Origin: a bacterium
Lineage (GTDB): Bacteria > Sysuimicrobiota > Sysuimicrobiia > Sysuimicrobiales > Segetimicrobiaceae
Length of the DNA: 64,000 bases
Direction: 5' to 3'
Assembly (NCBI GenBank): GCA_035307765.1
Contig: DATGHU010000018.1
Coordinates: 7,335-71,334, forward strand
The notes below the pieces were generated by a model. It had not been told where the DNA came from. It made no database searches and was given only the letters and a program-made list of their open reading frames with translations. Shown here in pieces: positions 51,403 to 61,140 of this stretch (positions are counted from its first letter, which is position 1; every line of letters starts with the position of its first letter). The position numbers and the translations under genes were made by a program.

Positions 51403-52413
51403 ATGAACGCGATCGTGCTGCACGAGCCCGGGGGGTCGGGGGCCCTCCGGTTCGAGACCGTGGCCGATCCTGCCCCGGGGGCTGGGGAGGCGGTCGTCCG
51501 CGTCCGGGCCGCGGCTCTCAACCACCGCGATCTGTTCATCTGCAAAGGACAGTATGCCGGTGTGCGGTTCCCCATCATTCTGGGATCGGATGGTGCCGGG
51601 GATGTCGTGGAGCTCGGGACGGGCGTGACAGACGTCCGCCGGGGCGATCGGGTCGTGATCAACCCCAGCCTGGACTGGGGCGACGATCCGCGGGCTCAGG
51701 GCCCGCGGTGGCGGATCCTCGGCCTCCCCGAAAACGGCACTTTTGCCGAATTGGTGAAGGTGCCTGCGGCGAACGTCCTGCCCCGCCCGCCTCATCTCTC
51801 CGACGAAGAAGCGGCGGCACTCCCCCTGGCGGGGTTGACGGCGTACCGTGCGGTGGTGACGCGCGGGCGCGTCCAGCGGGGCGAAACCGTGCTTGTAATG
51901 GGGATCGGCGGAGGGGTGGCGACTTTGGCGCTGCTGATCGCCAAGCAGGCCGGGGCCCGCGTGCTGGTGACGTCGGGGAGCGATGCGAAACTTGAGCGGG
52001 CACGGGCGCTCGGCGCGGATGGGGGATTCAACTACAAGACCGCGGACTGGGTGCGCGAAGTTCGGGGGGCCGCCGGGGGGACGGGGCCCGACCTCATCAT
52101 CGACGGAGCGGGCGGCGCCACATTCGACCGGGCGCTCGACGCGGTTCGGCCGGGGGGGCGAATCGTCAGCTACGGTGCGACGACGGGAACCGCGCCCGAG
52201 GTCGCCGTCCGGCGCATCTTCTGGAAACAGCTCAACGTCCTTGGGTCGACGATGGGGACCCCGGACGATTTCCGCGGGATGCTCTCGCTCTTCAGCGCAG
52301 CGGAGCTGCACCCGATTGTGGACCAGGCCTTCCCGCTCGCCGAGGTGGGCCGGGCCTTCCAGCGGATGGATGAGGCGACCCAGTTCGGGAAGATCGTGTT
52401 GCGAGTCGGTTAG
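51403..52413 (+). CDS. Zinc-binding dehydrogenase / quinone-oxidoreductase-like (MDR family)
   Basis: A 336-residue medium-chain dehydrogenase/reductase. Segments: VVRVRAAALNHRDLFICKGQ, FPIILGSDGAGDVVELGTGV, LPLAGLTAYRAVVTRGRVQR and the Rossmann loop VLVMGIGGGVATLALLIAKQ. The structural four-Cys zinc lobe is not evident, so it is closer to zinc-independent quinone oxidoreductases; NADPH is likely. It may reduce an enone or aldehyde generated in the surrounding catabolic block (inference). It begins 34 bases after the M20 stop with GGGGGGAG upstream and is followed by the amidase gene 46 bases on. Confidence 0.87.
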   Translation: MNAIVLHEPGGSGALRFETVADPAPGAGEAVVRVRAAALNHRDLFICKGQYAGVRFPIILGSDGAGDVVELGTGVTDVRRGDRVVINPSLDWGDDPRAQGPRWRILGLPENGTFAELVKVPAANVLPRPPHLSDEEAAALPLAGLTAYRAVVTRGRVQRGETVLVMGIGGGVATLALLIAKQAGARVLVTSGSDAKLERARALGADGGFNYKTADWVREVRGAAGGTGPDLIIDGAGGATFDRALDAVRPGGRIVSYGATTGTAPEVAVRRIFWKQLNVLGSTMGTPDDFRGMLSLFSAAELHPIVDQAFPLAEVGRAFQRMDEATQFGKIVLRVG

Positions 52414-52459
52414 CCGAACTTCTCGATCCGCCCGGGACGCATCGCCGAGGGGGGCTTTT

Positions 52460-53848
52460 GTGGATTCGGAGCTCTGCTTTCTCCCCATCGCCGACCTCGC
52501 CGCGCGGCTCGCACGCCGTGAGCTCTCCCCCGTCGAGCTTGTAACGGCACTGCTCGACCGCATCGACCACTACGACGGCGCCCTGCACAGCTACATCACC
52601 GTCTGCCGTGAGTCCGCCCTCGACGCGGCCCGGCGGGCGGAGCGGGAGATTCACGCCGGAGGGGCCCGGGGGCCCCTCCACGGGATCCCGATCTCGCACA
52701 AGGACATTCACTTCACGCGGGGCATCAGGACGACGTGCCACTCTCGAACGATGCTGGATTTCGTCCCCGACCACGATGCCACGCACGTCCGGCGGCTGGC
52801 GGACGCCGGCATGATCCTGGTCGGGAAGACGAATACGACGGAGTTCGCCTGCGGCACGATGGATGTGTTCGGCACCGCCCGAAACCCATGGAACACCGCG
52901 TGCTACACGGGCGGATCGAGCGGGGGGTCGGGAGCCGCCGTCGCGTCCGGCCTCGCCGTCGCCGCCACCGGGTCCGATACAGGAGGCTCCATTCGCATCC
53001 CGTCCGGCCTCTGTGGGATCGTCGGCATCAAGCCCACCTACGGGCGGGTCAGCCGGCACGGCGTTTTCCCGCTCAGTTGGAGCATGGATCACATCGGCCC
53101 GATGTGTCGAACGGTGGCCGATTGCGCGACGGTGCTGAGCGCGATGGCCGGGAGGGACCCCCGTGATGCGACGTCCTCCGCGCGGCCCGTGCCGGACTAC
53201 GCGGCAGCGCTGGCCGAGGAGATCCACGATGTTGTCCTCGGCGTCCCCGATCAGCACTTCTACGAACACCTCGATCCGGAAGTCGATACGGCGATGCGCG
53301 GCGCGCTCCGCCACCTGGAAAGCCTCGGCATGCGGCTTACCCCCGTGACCCTCCCTCACGCCGGGGACGTCGGCACCGTGGGGTGGGCCGTGATGGTGGC
53401 GGAGGCGTATGGGCAGCACGCCGGGCGCATGCGGCGTCAGTTCCCGGACTACGGTCTCCGGGCGCGGCAGCGCATCGCCGCGGGGGCGTTTATCACCGCC
53501 GCGGAGTACCAGCAGGCGGGGCAGATCCGCCGTCTGTGGATCCGTGAGGTCGACGACGCCCTGCGGGGGGTCCACGCGATCGTCACGCCGACCTTGCCGT
53601 TCCCGGCGTTTTCGGTCGAGACGCAGAACACCAACCCCCCCGAAACGACGTGGGGCACGATCCCGTTTAATCTCTCCGGGCACCCGGCGCTGACGGTCCC
53701 TTGCGGGTTCACCGCCACCGGGCTGCCCATCGGGATGCAGCTCATCGGACGAGTCTTCGACGAGAGGACGCTTTTCCGGATCGCACAGGCCTACGAACGG
53801 GCCGCGGAATGGCACAGGCGCCGTCCGAGATTGGAGGGCGCCGCATGA
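52460..53848 (+). CDS. Amidase (amidase signature family)
   Basis: A 462-residue amidase with the Ser-cisSer-Lys triad: Lys in [11 protein letters not shown], cis-Ser in [16 protein letters not shown] and nucleophile Ser in [17 protein letters not shown]-terminal [13 protein letters not shown] and the [20 protein letters not shown] segment are also typical. Members hydrolyse small amides, or act as GatA-type glutaminase subunits; the small coupled partner at 53845 favours an AtzE/AtzG-like hydrolase (inference). Start GTG 52460 follows GAGGGGGG. The amidase stop overlaps the small partner's start (ATGA). Confidence 0.9.
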   Translation: MDSELCFLPIADLAARLARRELSPVELVTALLDRIDHYDGALHSYITVCRESALDAARRAEREIHAGGARGPLHGIPISHKDIHFTRGIRTTCHSRTMLDFVPDHDATHVRRLADAGMILVGKTNTTEFACGTMDVFGTARNPWNTACYTGGSSGGSGAAVASGLAVAATGSDTGGSIRIPSGLCGIVGIKPTYGRVSRHGVFPLSWSMDHIGPMCRTVADCATVLSAMAGRDPRDATSSARPVPDYAAALAEEIHDVVLGVPDQHFYEHLDPEVDTAMRGALRHLESLGMRLTPVTLPHAGDVGTVGWAVMVAEAYGQHAGRMRRQFPDYGLRARQRIAAGAFITAAEYQQAGQIRRLWIREVDDALRGVHAIVTPTLPFPAFSVETQNTNPPETTWGTIPFNLSGHPALTVPCGFTATGLPIGMQLIGRVFDERTLFRIAQAYERAAEWHRRRPRLEGAA

Positions 53849-54039
53849 GTGCCTTCACCCGCGCGTGGCTCCGAGCTGAGGCGGAACACCAGGGTCTCGC
53901 GCTGACCGAGGGCGATGTCGAAGCGATCTACGACCGGGTGCGCACGATCAAGGCTGCGCTCGTCGCACTCAGGCCGGAGGTCACCGAAGGACTCGAGCCC
54001 CCGTACGAGTTCGTGGTCGCGGAGGAGCCGGAAGGCTAA
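53845..54039 (+). CDS. Small AtzG/GatC-like partner of the amidase, 64 aa
   Basis: A 64-residue acidic protein whose ATG overlaps the amidase TGA (ATGA), so it is co-translated. Its sequence is mostly helical (ALTEGDVEAIYDRVRTIKAA, then LVALRPEVTEGLEPPYEFV), which matches the size, position and tail of AtzG or GatC-like stabilising subunits found after amidases such as AtzE. Confident family assignment needs alignment. A longer in-frame start is a shadow of the amidase. Confidence 0.55.
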   Translation: MSAFTRAWLRAEAEHQGLALTEGDVEAIYDRVRTIKAALVALRPEVTEGLEPPYEFVVAEEPEG

Positions 54040-54108
54040 TATCCGCCCCGGACTTCATCCGCCGGAAGCCGGCGGGCCGGGCCGCCTCCCCCGGCGCGCG
54101 GTCGCCGA

Positions 54109-55818
54109 TCAGTCTGCGGGATCCGCCGCCTTCACCAGCACTTCCGCCTTGGGGGCACGCCTGTGGGCCATCGGGCCGACGTCCAATCGCTCGATCATCC
54201 GGCAGAAGACCCTGACGATTCGTGGGTCGAACTGCGTCCCCGCGCAATGCTCCAACTCCTTGATCGCCTGCCGACCGGGCCGGGCCCGCTTGTACGAGCG
54301 GCGGTCAACCATCGCGCTGTAGGCATCGACGACCGCCAGGATCCGGGCGCCCAGGGGGATCTCCTCGCCGGCCAGTCCGTCCGGATACCCGCTACCATCC
54401 CAGCATTCCTGATGATGCCGCACCAGCTGTGCGACCCCCCGCATCCGCTCGACCGAGAGGAGAATCCCCTCACCGATGATCGCGTGGTGCTGCATCACCG
54501 TGCGCTCCTCTTTGGTCAGCGGGCCCGGCTTTCGCAGGATCTGGTCGGGGACGCCGATCTTCCCGATGTCGTGGAGCAGCGCGGCCCGCCGGATATCGCG
54601 GACCTCCTCCTCCCCGCAGCCCAGCGCGCGGCCAACGGCCTCGGCCAGGGAGGCAATGCGCTCGCTGTGCCCGGCGGTGTAGGTGTCGCGGGCTTCGACG
54701 GTGCGCGCCAGCGCTAGAACCACTTGAATGTGGGACTGTTCGAGATTCTGATTGACTCTCTCGTGCAATCGGGCCGCCTCGAGGGCTGAGACGCCTTGCG
54801 CGGCCAGGCCGCGGACGCGGCGGCGAACGGACTCGGTGAAGGCTCCGGGGGACGGACCCATCCCGCACAACCAGGCTTGCAGGCGCTCGCCCCGCACCAA
54901 CGGTACGTACGCGAGGATCTCTCCCTGCTTGCCGTCGCCCGTGGACGGCGACACGATCAGGTCGCCGCCGCCGCCCTCCGCCGATGGGATCAGGAAGGGG
55001 GGAAGCTCGGGCCGAGGAGCGTCTTCCTCGATCCCGCGGGTCGTCACGACGCGGGGCTCCTCGCCATCCCCGCATATATAGGCGAGACCGCACGGGAGCT
55101 GGACGGCCTCCAAGAATACCTGCAGCAGAATGTCCAGCACCCCTCCCACTCGCAACTCGCCCGAGAGCCGGGCAGCGAGCGCATTGTAAAATTGCAACTC
55201 GTGGAGCTGGTCCTCGAGCTGTGAGGTCGCTTCTCGCAGCCGCTGATCGAGCACCCGAGTCCAGCGCAGACGTTCCCGGTTCACCCGATACTCTTGAACC
55301 ATCATGCCCAGGAATAACGCCAGGAAGAACCCGCCGGCGATGATCGCGCCGAGCCGGAATCCCGCGCTCTCTAAGGTTTGAACCCGGCCGGCGCGCACCC
55401 AAAGGAGCACGATCATTCCGGCCATGGCCAGCGAAGCGGCGAGTGCCTGGCGGAGATTGAGACGGGCGGCCGCCTCGAGGATCGTCAGATAGTAGAGGAA
55501 GATGAACGGGCTGCTGAGGTTCCCGGAAATGACCACCACCAAGGTGATCACCAGGAGATCGAGCGCAATCGCCAGGTCGGGCCGCCGCAGCACAGCGAAC
55601 CAGCGCGGGCCGGCCGCCAGCAAGATCACGTACCCGCCGAGCAGCAGGATGATACCGTTGATGGCGGGGTGTGCTACCGTGATCACCCCAAACCACAATG
55701 CGGGGATCAGCGTAAGCAGCATGAGCACGCGTATCAGGCTGATCCATTCCTCAGCGCTGCGGCCGCTGCCGTCGCTCACCACGGGCAGGGGTATGGGTCC
55801 ACCACCGCTATCAGTCAT
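54109..55818 (-). CDS. Membrane sensor HD-GYP protein with GAF-like domain
   Basis: A 569-residue protein. Residues 25-190 hold about six membrane segments (ISLIRVLMLLTLIPALWFGV to GFFLALFLGMMVQ), then a coiled segment (VNRERLRWTRVLDQRLREAT), a GAF-like region (residues 220-370) and a C-terminal HD-GYP domain with DTYTAGHSERIASLAEAVG, ALLHDIGKIGVPDQIL and HHQECWDGSGYPDGLAGEEIP. It should degrade cyclic di-GMP in response to a membrane signal. ATG 55818 starts with MTDSGGG; longer in-frame options run into the formamidase promoter region. With the one at 36943, the window encodes two HD-GYP proteins and no recognised GGDEF protein. Confidence 0.9.
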   Translation of the reverse strand: MTDSGGGPIPLPVVSDGSGRSAEEWISLIRVLMLLTLIPALWFGVITVAHPAINGIILLLGGYVILLAAGPRWFAVLRRPDLAIALDLLVITLVVVISGNLSSPFIFLYYLTILEAAARLNLRQALAASLAMAGMIVLLWVRAGRVQTLESAGFRLGAIIAGGFFLALFLGMMVQEYRVNRERLRWTRVLDQRLREATSQLEDQLHELQFYNALAARLSGELRVGGVLDILLQVFLEAVQLPCGLAYICGDGEEPRVVTTRGIEEDAPRPELPPFLIPSAEGGGGDLIVSPSTGDGKQGEILAYVPLVRGERLQAWLCGMGPSPGAFTESVRRRVRGLAAQGVSALEAARLHERVNQNLEQSHIQVVLALARTVEARDTYTAGHSERIASLAEAVGRALGCGEEEVRDIRRAALLHDIGKIGVPDQILRKPGPLTKEERTVMQHHAIIGEGILLSVERMRGVAQLVRHHQECWDGSGYPDGLAGEEIPLGARILAVVDAYSAMVDRRSYKRARPGRQAIKELEHCAGTQFDPRIVRVFCRMIERLDVGPMAHRRAPKAEVLVKAADPAD

Positions 55819-56070
55819 TCTCGATCCCGCACCCTGCCGGCCGAGCACTAAGAGACCCCGCCGGCGTGACGATCCACTCAGTGTGTGCCCTGTTCGGCGC
55901 CCAAAAGGACATGTGGATGGGGCGCCTGTCCTCCTCGGCGCCGCGGGGCCTGACTCCCCGACACATCCCCACGATCTTTGCCCAATGCGGGGGACGATGA
56001 GGGCAGGAAGCTGTGGCGCCCCGGGGAACCCCTCAAGGTCCGGACGATGCGATGAAAGAGGAGGATGACG

Positions 56071-57006
56071 ATGGGAACGACTCGATATTTTCCGACCGAC
56101 ACCGTCCACTTCACCTGGGATAGTCGACACGCCCCGGTCATGACAATCGACAGCGGCGACACCGTGGTCGTCTCCACCCGCGACGTGAGCGACAATCAGA
56201 TTACGCCGGCGTCGACCACCTCCACGCTCGCCACGTTGAACTGGGAGCGCGTCTATCCCCTCGCCGGCCCGATCTCTGTTCGCGGAGCCAAGCCCGGTGA
56301 TACGCTGGCCATCGAGATCCTCGACATCCACACTCAGGGGTGGGGTTGGGCCGCGATCCTCACCGGCCTCGGGCTTCTGGCCGACGACTTCAAGACGCCC
56401 TACTTGAAGGTTTTCGACCTCGCCAACGGCGATGTCGCGCATCTGCGCGACGACATCGCGATCCCGATCGAGCCATTCTTCGGCACGATGGGCGTATGCC
56501 CGGCTGGCGCGAACAAGCAAGCGGTAATGCCGCCGGGGCCGTTCGGGGGGAACATGGACACCCGCCAGCTCACCCGCGGCAGCACACTCTACCTCCCGGT
56601 GCAGGTCGACGGGGCCCTGTTCAGCTGCGGGGACGCCCACGCCGCGCAGGGTGATGGCGAGGTGTGCGTCACGGGCATCGAGGCTCCTATGTATGCCACG
56701 CTGCGCTTCACCCTCCAGAAGGGTCGGCGGATCCCCGCCCCTCAGTTTGTCACACCCGGACCGCTCGTCCCGCGCGTCAATTCCGGAGGATGGTACGGCA
56801 CCACCGGGGTCGGACCCGATCTATTCAAGGCCGCCCAAGACGCAGTGCGGGCGATGATTGCGCATCTCTCAGGGACGTACCGCCTGTCGGCCGAAGATGC
56901 CTACATCCTGGCCAGCCTTTGTGTTGACCTGAAGATTTCGGAGATCGTCGATGCAGGTCAATACATCGTCAGTGCGCTGCTGCCGCTTGCGGTGTTTCGC
57001 TCGTGA
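56071..57006 (+). CDS. Acetamidase/formamidase family protein
   Basis: A 311-residue amidase of the FmdA/AmdA family, hydrolysing formamide or acetamide to the acid and ammonia. Features: VHFTWDSRHAPVMTIDSGDT, ISVRGAKPGDTLAIEILDI, FFGTMGVCPA, PPGPFGGNMDTRQL, and SCGDAHAAQGDGEVCVTGIE, a family signature; the C-terminal SAEDAYILASLCVDLKIS is present. ATG 56071 is preferred over ATG 56065 because GAGGAGG abuts the latter; spacing for the former is right. Its place beside an amidase and M20 peptidases supports a role in amide nitrogen use. Confidence 0.9.
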   Translation: MGTTRYFPTDTVHFTWDSRHAPVMTIDSGDTVVVSTRDVSDNQITPASTTSTLATLNWERVYPLAGPISVRGAKPGDTLAIEILDIHTQGWGWAAILTGLGLLADDFKTPYLKVFDLANGDVAHLRDDIAIPIEPFFGTMGVCPAGANKQAVMPPGPFGGNMDTRQLTRGSTLYLPVQVDGALFSCGDAHAAQGDGEVCVTGIEAPMYATLRFTLQKGRRIPAPQFVTPGPLVPRVNSGGWYGTTGVGPDLFKAAQDAVRAMIAHLSGTYRLSAEDAYILASLCVDLKISEIVDAGQYIVSALLPLAVFRS

Positions 57007-57337
57007 GGGACTGGTTGCCCCGTGGACGTTGGGATGGGAGCAACGGCCAAGAACCCACTAACCCGCGGCGTCCGGTATCGGTTGTCTCTACCACGGCGCA
57101 ATCTGGTAAGTCGTACCATTCGTCTCCGGGCTCAACAACCGGAGTCGGCTCGGCGAAACGTCGAGTGCCGCGATAAATTGAGACGTAGTGCCCGGTTACA
57201 CTCGGACCGTATCAGCCACCTCCCATGCGGGGCGAGAGGCGGACAACCCTTCGCCCAACAAGGACAGGACGCACTCCGCATGCTCGTGATAGGAACGACG
57301 CCGGGGGGACGCGTCGGGGTTTCCAGATTCCAACCGC
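57007..57337. other. Intergenic region, 331 bases
   Basis: Between the convergent formamidase and GYD genes. A small hairpin (CTCCGG/CCGGAG, 57126-57146) is visible but has no T-tract. No gene seen. Confidence 0.4.
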
Positions 57338-57631
57338 TTAAGGCATTGCCGCGACAATCTTTCGGAATTCATCCTCAGTAAAAGCTCGCAGAGTTTCCGT
57401 ATGAATGGTGCCTTGCGCACCCGAGGCAAGGAGGCTCGCGGCGACTTTCTCGTCGCTGGGCGCATCGACAATGACGACCGCGTCATACCGCCCCATGGTC
57501 AAATAGAACGCTTTGAACTCTCCGCCCGCCGCCCGAACCCTCTGCCTTGCCGCATTGACCCGATCGGGGGCCTGCTTGATGGTCTCGATGCCCTTTTGCG
57601 TATAGTTGACGAGCGTGATGTAGGTCGCCAT
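57338..57631 (-). CDS. GYD domain protein
   Basis: A 97-residue protein of the GYD family (TYITLVNYTQKGIETIKQAP, GGEFKAFYLTMGRYDAVVIV, DAPSDEKVAASLL). The domain is a small ferredoxin-like dimer of unknown function, named for a conserved Gly-Tyr-Asp, here GRYDAVV. The ATG at 57631 has GGGGAAGGAAG just upstream. It stands alone. Confidence 0.88.
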   Translation of the reverse strand: MATYITLVNYTQKGIETIKQAPDRVNAARQRVRAAGGEFKAFYLTMGRYDAVVIVDAPSDEKVAASLLASGAQGTIHTETLRAFTEDEFRKIVAAMP

Positions 57632-57903
57632 CTTCCTTCCCCCTTTTGATTCGTTTCTCCGCACGTCTCCCCCGGGCCCACCTGGCTTCGCCTGGTGTCC
57701 TCGAGAACCCTTGGCTCCTCCGATGCCCCTCTATTAAAACGCTCGCCTCCTAAGGACGCAACGCGGCTCCGGCGGAAGAGTGGGAACGGCAGGGAATGGT
57801 CCGGCCGATTACGGACGGGCCTCACCCCAACTGCCATCATTGAGCTGGCGAAAAATTCAGCAAGCACTGCGGGGAGCGCACGTGCGGCAGACGGACGCCG
57901 ACG

Positions 57904-58659
57904 TCAGAGCCACGTCCAGTCCGAAGCCGGCACCAACGGCGCGCGGCGGCCCATTCGACGACCCGTCAGGTTCGATGGTGGGGAGCTTGAGATCCCGTCA
58001 CTGTGGCCCGCAGATCCAGAGGCGGCCATCTGTGCTGCGTCATACTTTTTCCGTGCCGCGCGAAACTTCCGCAGAAAATCGACGGTCTCGTCGGGAAGCG
58101 TCTTTCCGGACGCCACATGATCCGGTCCGGTATTGTACGCGGCGGCCACCTTATCCCAGTCGCCGTCGAACCGTTTGTACAGCTGCGCAATGTACGCGGT
58201 GGTCCCTTCCACATTTTGTTGGGGGTCGCGCGGATCGACCCCGAGAGCTTGAGCCGTCGCCGGCATCAACTGACCGACACCGATGGCTCCTTGGGGACTC
58301 ACTGATTCCTGCCCACTATCCTCGGAATCGAGAATGCTTCGCACTGCCCAGTACGGAACCCCGAACTTCCGAGCGGCCCCATGGGCATATTGGTCGATAT
58401 CCCGGGATCCAGACGGCTTGAAGGTCCTGGCACGGAGAACCGCAGGCGGAAACGCTGGGCTGGGCGTTACGCGCTTCTCGAAGGTCCCGGCCGAGGGATT
58501 CACGATGGCGGTCGTCCCCATCATGATGAGCGTTGTGCCCGCCGCAATCAAGGTCTGGAGACGTGTCGGGGCCCAGGCCCACCCAAGACGCTCATAAGGA
58601 ATCGGTTCCCCCACAAGCACCTCAGCGTCGACCCCGACGCCACGAGGCGTATCTTTCAT
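57904..58659 (-). CDS. SLT-type lytic transglycosylase
   Basis: A 251-residue cell-wall lytic enzyme. N-terminal cytosolic tail, a hydrophobic anchor near residues 33-55 (RLQTLIAAGTTLIMMGTTAI), then an SLT domain: KFGVPYWAVRSILDSEDSGQ (catalytic Glu near the end), VSPQGAIGVGQLMPATAQAL, PRDPQQNVEGTTAYIAQLYK, and VAAAYNTGPDHV. It cleaves peptidoglycan between MurNAc and GlcNAc. GGAGGAGAGCG precedes ATG 58659. The C-terminal 45 residues are a Ser/Arg-rich low-complexity tail. Confidence 0.87.
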   Translation of the reverse strand: MKDTPRGVGVDAEVLVGEPIPYERLGWAWAPTRLQTLIAAGTTLIMMGTTAIVNPSAGTFEKRVTPSPAFPPAVLRARTFKPSGSRDIDQYAHGAARKFGVPYWAVRSILDSEDSGQESVSPQGAIGVGQLMPATAQALGVDPRDPQQNVEGTTAYIAQLYKRFDGDWDKVAAAYNTGPDHVASGKTLPDETVDFLRKFRAARKKYDAAQMAASGSAGHSDGISSSPPSNLTGRRMGRRAPLVPASDWTWL

Positions 58660-59270
58660 GACGCTCTCCTCCTTCTTGGGTGTCGGTCGACGCATGGTCC
58701 ATAGGTCGATACCGACAGTCCAGAGACGGGGTGGGTGTCTTAGCGGCTGCTTGATTCCATCATCTGAGGGGGGGGGGCCCTCATCCAATGGGTGGAACCG
58801 GGTCTCTATTGGTGTGCGGGTAGCTATCTAAATGATGAGGAAGAGATCCGTGGTGAGCGGCGCTGGACCGCCGCCCTCCCGGAGGGTTCTCGCAATCTTC
58901 AGAGTGCGGCGCTCGCGATGGCTGCAATATTGTGCAAGGTGCGATATCGCCCTCTCTGGCGGGGAATAAAGGCCCGGCAGCCTGCCGGCGAGATAGGGGA
59001 AAAGCGGGCTCGAGAACACATCCGCGCTAACATGATCCCGTGCATCCGCGCTCGATTCATTACCATCCCCTCCCGAACCCCCCTGGTAAAACCCAAGCAC
59101 CATCCTCCCGTCGAGACCGCCTCAACACGGCGAGAATTCCCTCTATTCTCGCCAATGTGGCACGCTTCACACGTCAGGAGTGATCCGGGGCACAGCGTTC
59201 GACCACCGGCGCGCCTATGATAGAAGCCACGACGGGCGGCAAGTTCGCCAGATCTAGGAGGAAAGGGCTC
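58660..59270. other. Intergenic region, 611 bases
   Basis: Upstream of divergent genes. It contains a perfect 9-bp hairpin (59129-59153, listed separately). Long frames crossing it on both strands lack coding composition. It should hold promoters for the transglycosylase and the small gene at 59271, which I cannot define. Confidence 0.4.
59129..59153. repeat. Perfect 9-bp hairpin GGCGAGAAT/ATTCTCGCC
   Basis: Arms 59129-59137 and 59145-59153 around TCCCTCT, in the gap before the small gene at 59271. No T-tract follows on either strand at a useful distance; it could be an operator or a leader structure. Confidence 0.5.
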
Positions 59271-59474
59271 ATGGCCTGGTACCAGTGCTCGTGCGGACTG
59301 CTTAAGGAGGTCACCCCGCGATTCGGCGATACGATTACATCTGTCATCCACCTCCACCGTCGTGAGCGCGTTGACGGGACCGCGGCGGTCGTTTGGATGA
59401 AGGAGATTGGCGGGCCAATCTCTGCCGATTTGGATCAGCCGGGCGCACCCCGCCAGCACCAGCCCGTCGCCTGA
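59271..59474 (+). CDS. Small conserved-looking protein, 67 aa
   Basis: A 67-residue soluble protein from ATG 59271, with GGAGG about 10 bases upstream. It opens MAWYQCSCGLLKEVTPRFGD, with two cysteines in a C-x-C pattern, then TITSVIHLHRRERVDGTAAV and a Pro/Gln tail. The composition is coding-like and the start well marked. No named family recognised. Confidence 0.6.
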   Translation: MAWYQCSCGLLKEVTPRFGDTITSVIHLHRRERVDGTAAVVWMKEIGGPISADLDQPGAPRQHQPVA

Positions 59475-59637
59475 GATCTCGGGGGTCCCGAGGGCTACCC
59501 CCCGTCCGGGCTCGCAGTGCGAATGCCGGACGAAATGCATCGGCCGGCCGCCCGATCGGGACCGTCCCTCGGGATCGCAGTGGGATCACAAAGCATCAAT
59601 GATACCACTCCAGGAGATCGCTGGGGATACGTCAGGG

Positions 59638-60657
59638 CTAGAAGGGGCGACGCAGTTGCTTGAGTCCGTTGGACACGATCATGTGGAGCAGCACGAGCAT
59701 CGCCTCCTGGACCTCAAGCGAAGTCCCGTCCACCCAAGGGATCGGTAGGCCGAACATGCCGTCTCCGGCCCCGTGCAACGCGCACTGTTCGATCACCCTG
59801 CGCTCCTCCTTTGGATCGGGCAAAAGTGTGGGGTCACGGCGCAGCAGCGCCAAGCAGGCCGCAGTGCCGTAAGCGCCCCAATTGCTCGTATTCGAAATCA
59901 CAAGGACGTCTGTTTTGACCGTCGTGGCCATTCCGTTCCCGCAAGGGCACTGGCACTTCATCCCGTACTCGAGGACGCGACGCACCGTGTCGTAGATCAA
60001 CCCGCAGCCAAGCTCATTTCCTCCGTCGCCGAACCCGATCGTCGCGACCCGGCGCGATTGTGCGGCGTGGATGAGATGCTGCGCCTTACCGGTGTGGGCG
60101 GTTCCATCGACGCCTCTCAGGCTGTGGATGACACCCTTGGCGTTCGGCCCGAGCTTCTCGACGGCGATCACCACAGAGGGCTCGTATTGTGACAGGATGG
60201 CATCCGCTTCTCGTCGGCCCTCCTCGTCCCCGACGGGATAGGAACGCAACACGACGGCACCGGGACGGCTCGTCGCCAGCGCGTCGTCCAGCAACGGCAG
60301 CCCCCCCGCGCCGGCTGCCGCCCGCACCCCCGGCATATATGGCGGCTCGGTGAGCAGAACGATCCTGGCTCCGAGCCCGCGCCCGATTGCGCGGGCGAGC
60401 GCCACGGCACCGGGCGGACCGTCGGTCTCGCCGGAGGGCAGATAGGGGGGCGTCCCGGCACCGGTGATGATCACCACCGTGTCCTTCGCCCCCACCCGTT
60501 CTTGGAGCAGGCGCGCCGCGCGCAGGCTCAGCGGCGATCCCCCCTGAGCCTCCCGTGCCGCTCGGTACAGGGGCTCGATGATGCCCCGATCGATCCCCGG
60601 ACTCCGCATTTCCACACATATCAGCCGATCGATGCTCTCTGCGATAATCTCAGGCAT
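59638..60657 (-). CDS. D-glutamate cyclase-like protein (DUF4392)
   Basis: A 339-residue protein matching the C-terminal enzymatic domain of D-glutamate cyclases. Key segments: VVIITGAGTPPYLPSGETDG, GARIVLLTEPPYMPGV, SVVIAVEKLGPNAKGV, ATIGFGDGGNELGCGLIYDT and KTDVLVISNTSNWGAYGTAA. These enzymes interconvert D-glutamate and 5-oxo-D-proline; bacterial roles are poorly known. ATG 60657 has GAGGAGAG upstream. It stands alone here, with gaps either side. Confidence 0.85.
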   Translation of the reverse strand: MPEIIAESIDRLICVEMRSPGIDRGIIEPLYRAAREAQGGSPLSLRAARLLQERVGAKDTVVIITGAGTPPYLPSGETDGPPGAVALARAIGRGLGARIVLLTEPPYMPGVRAAAGAGGLPLLDDALATSRPGAVVLRSYPVGDEEGRREADAILSQYEPSVVIAVEKLGPNAKGVIHSLRGVDGTAHTGKAQHLIHAAQSRRVATIGFGDGGNELGCGLIYDTVRRVLEYGMKCQCPCGNGMATTVKTDVLVISNTSNWGAYGTAACLALLRRDPTLLPDPKEERRVIEQCALHGAGDGMFGLPIPWVDGTSLEVQEAMLVLLHMIVSNGLKQLRRPF

Positions 60658-61140
60658 CGCTCTCCTCGTTTCAAAGGGGTTAATGTAGCCGCGCTCGGCG
60701 GCCCGATTGCGCCGACTCGATCAAACCAGTGGTCGCTGCCGTGGCATCCGCGCCATCTTTCCTCCGCACGTCGACATCGCATTCACCCCCCGGGCTGTCT
60801 CGGGATGCCCGAGTGTGGTTCCCCGGCATTCACAGAATATCCTTAATTCGCCATTAAGTTGGCTTTTCGACCTCCCTCGCTCGCTTCCAGTCACAATCGT
60901 CCGTCGGTACCTCGAGAGCCAAGTCCAGACCCAGAAGGGAGTGGTCCAGGACTATCAGCCTTTGATGGAGGTTCGGAGATAGGCTACCGCATCAAAGTTG
61001 GGCATACAGATGTCTCGAGGGTCTGGAAGGGATGGTCCGCTGAGGGATGCGGTCCAGTAGGCGCAGATGCGACCATCAGATGGCGAAGAATGATCGCGGG
61101 CCTGTGACAAAGTATATGATGAAGCGGAAGGGAGGAGCCT
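60658..61140. other. Intergenic region, 483 bases
   Basis: Between divergent genes. A small hairpin CTTAAT-TCGCC-ATTAAG (60842-60858) is seen, and TATATGAT (about 61114-61121) is a possible -10 for the protease gene. No gene recognised. GC falls here towards the low-GC protease gene. Confidence 0.4.
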
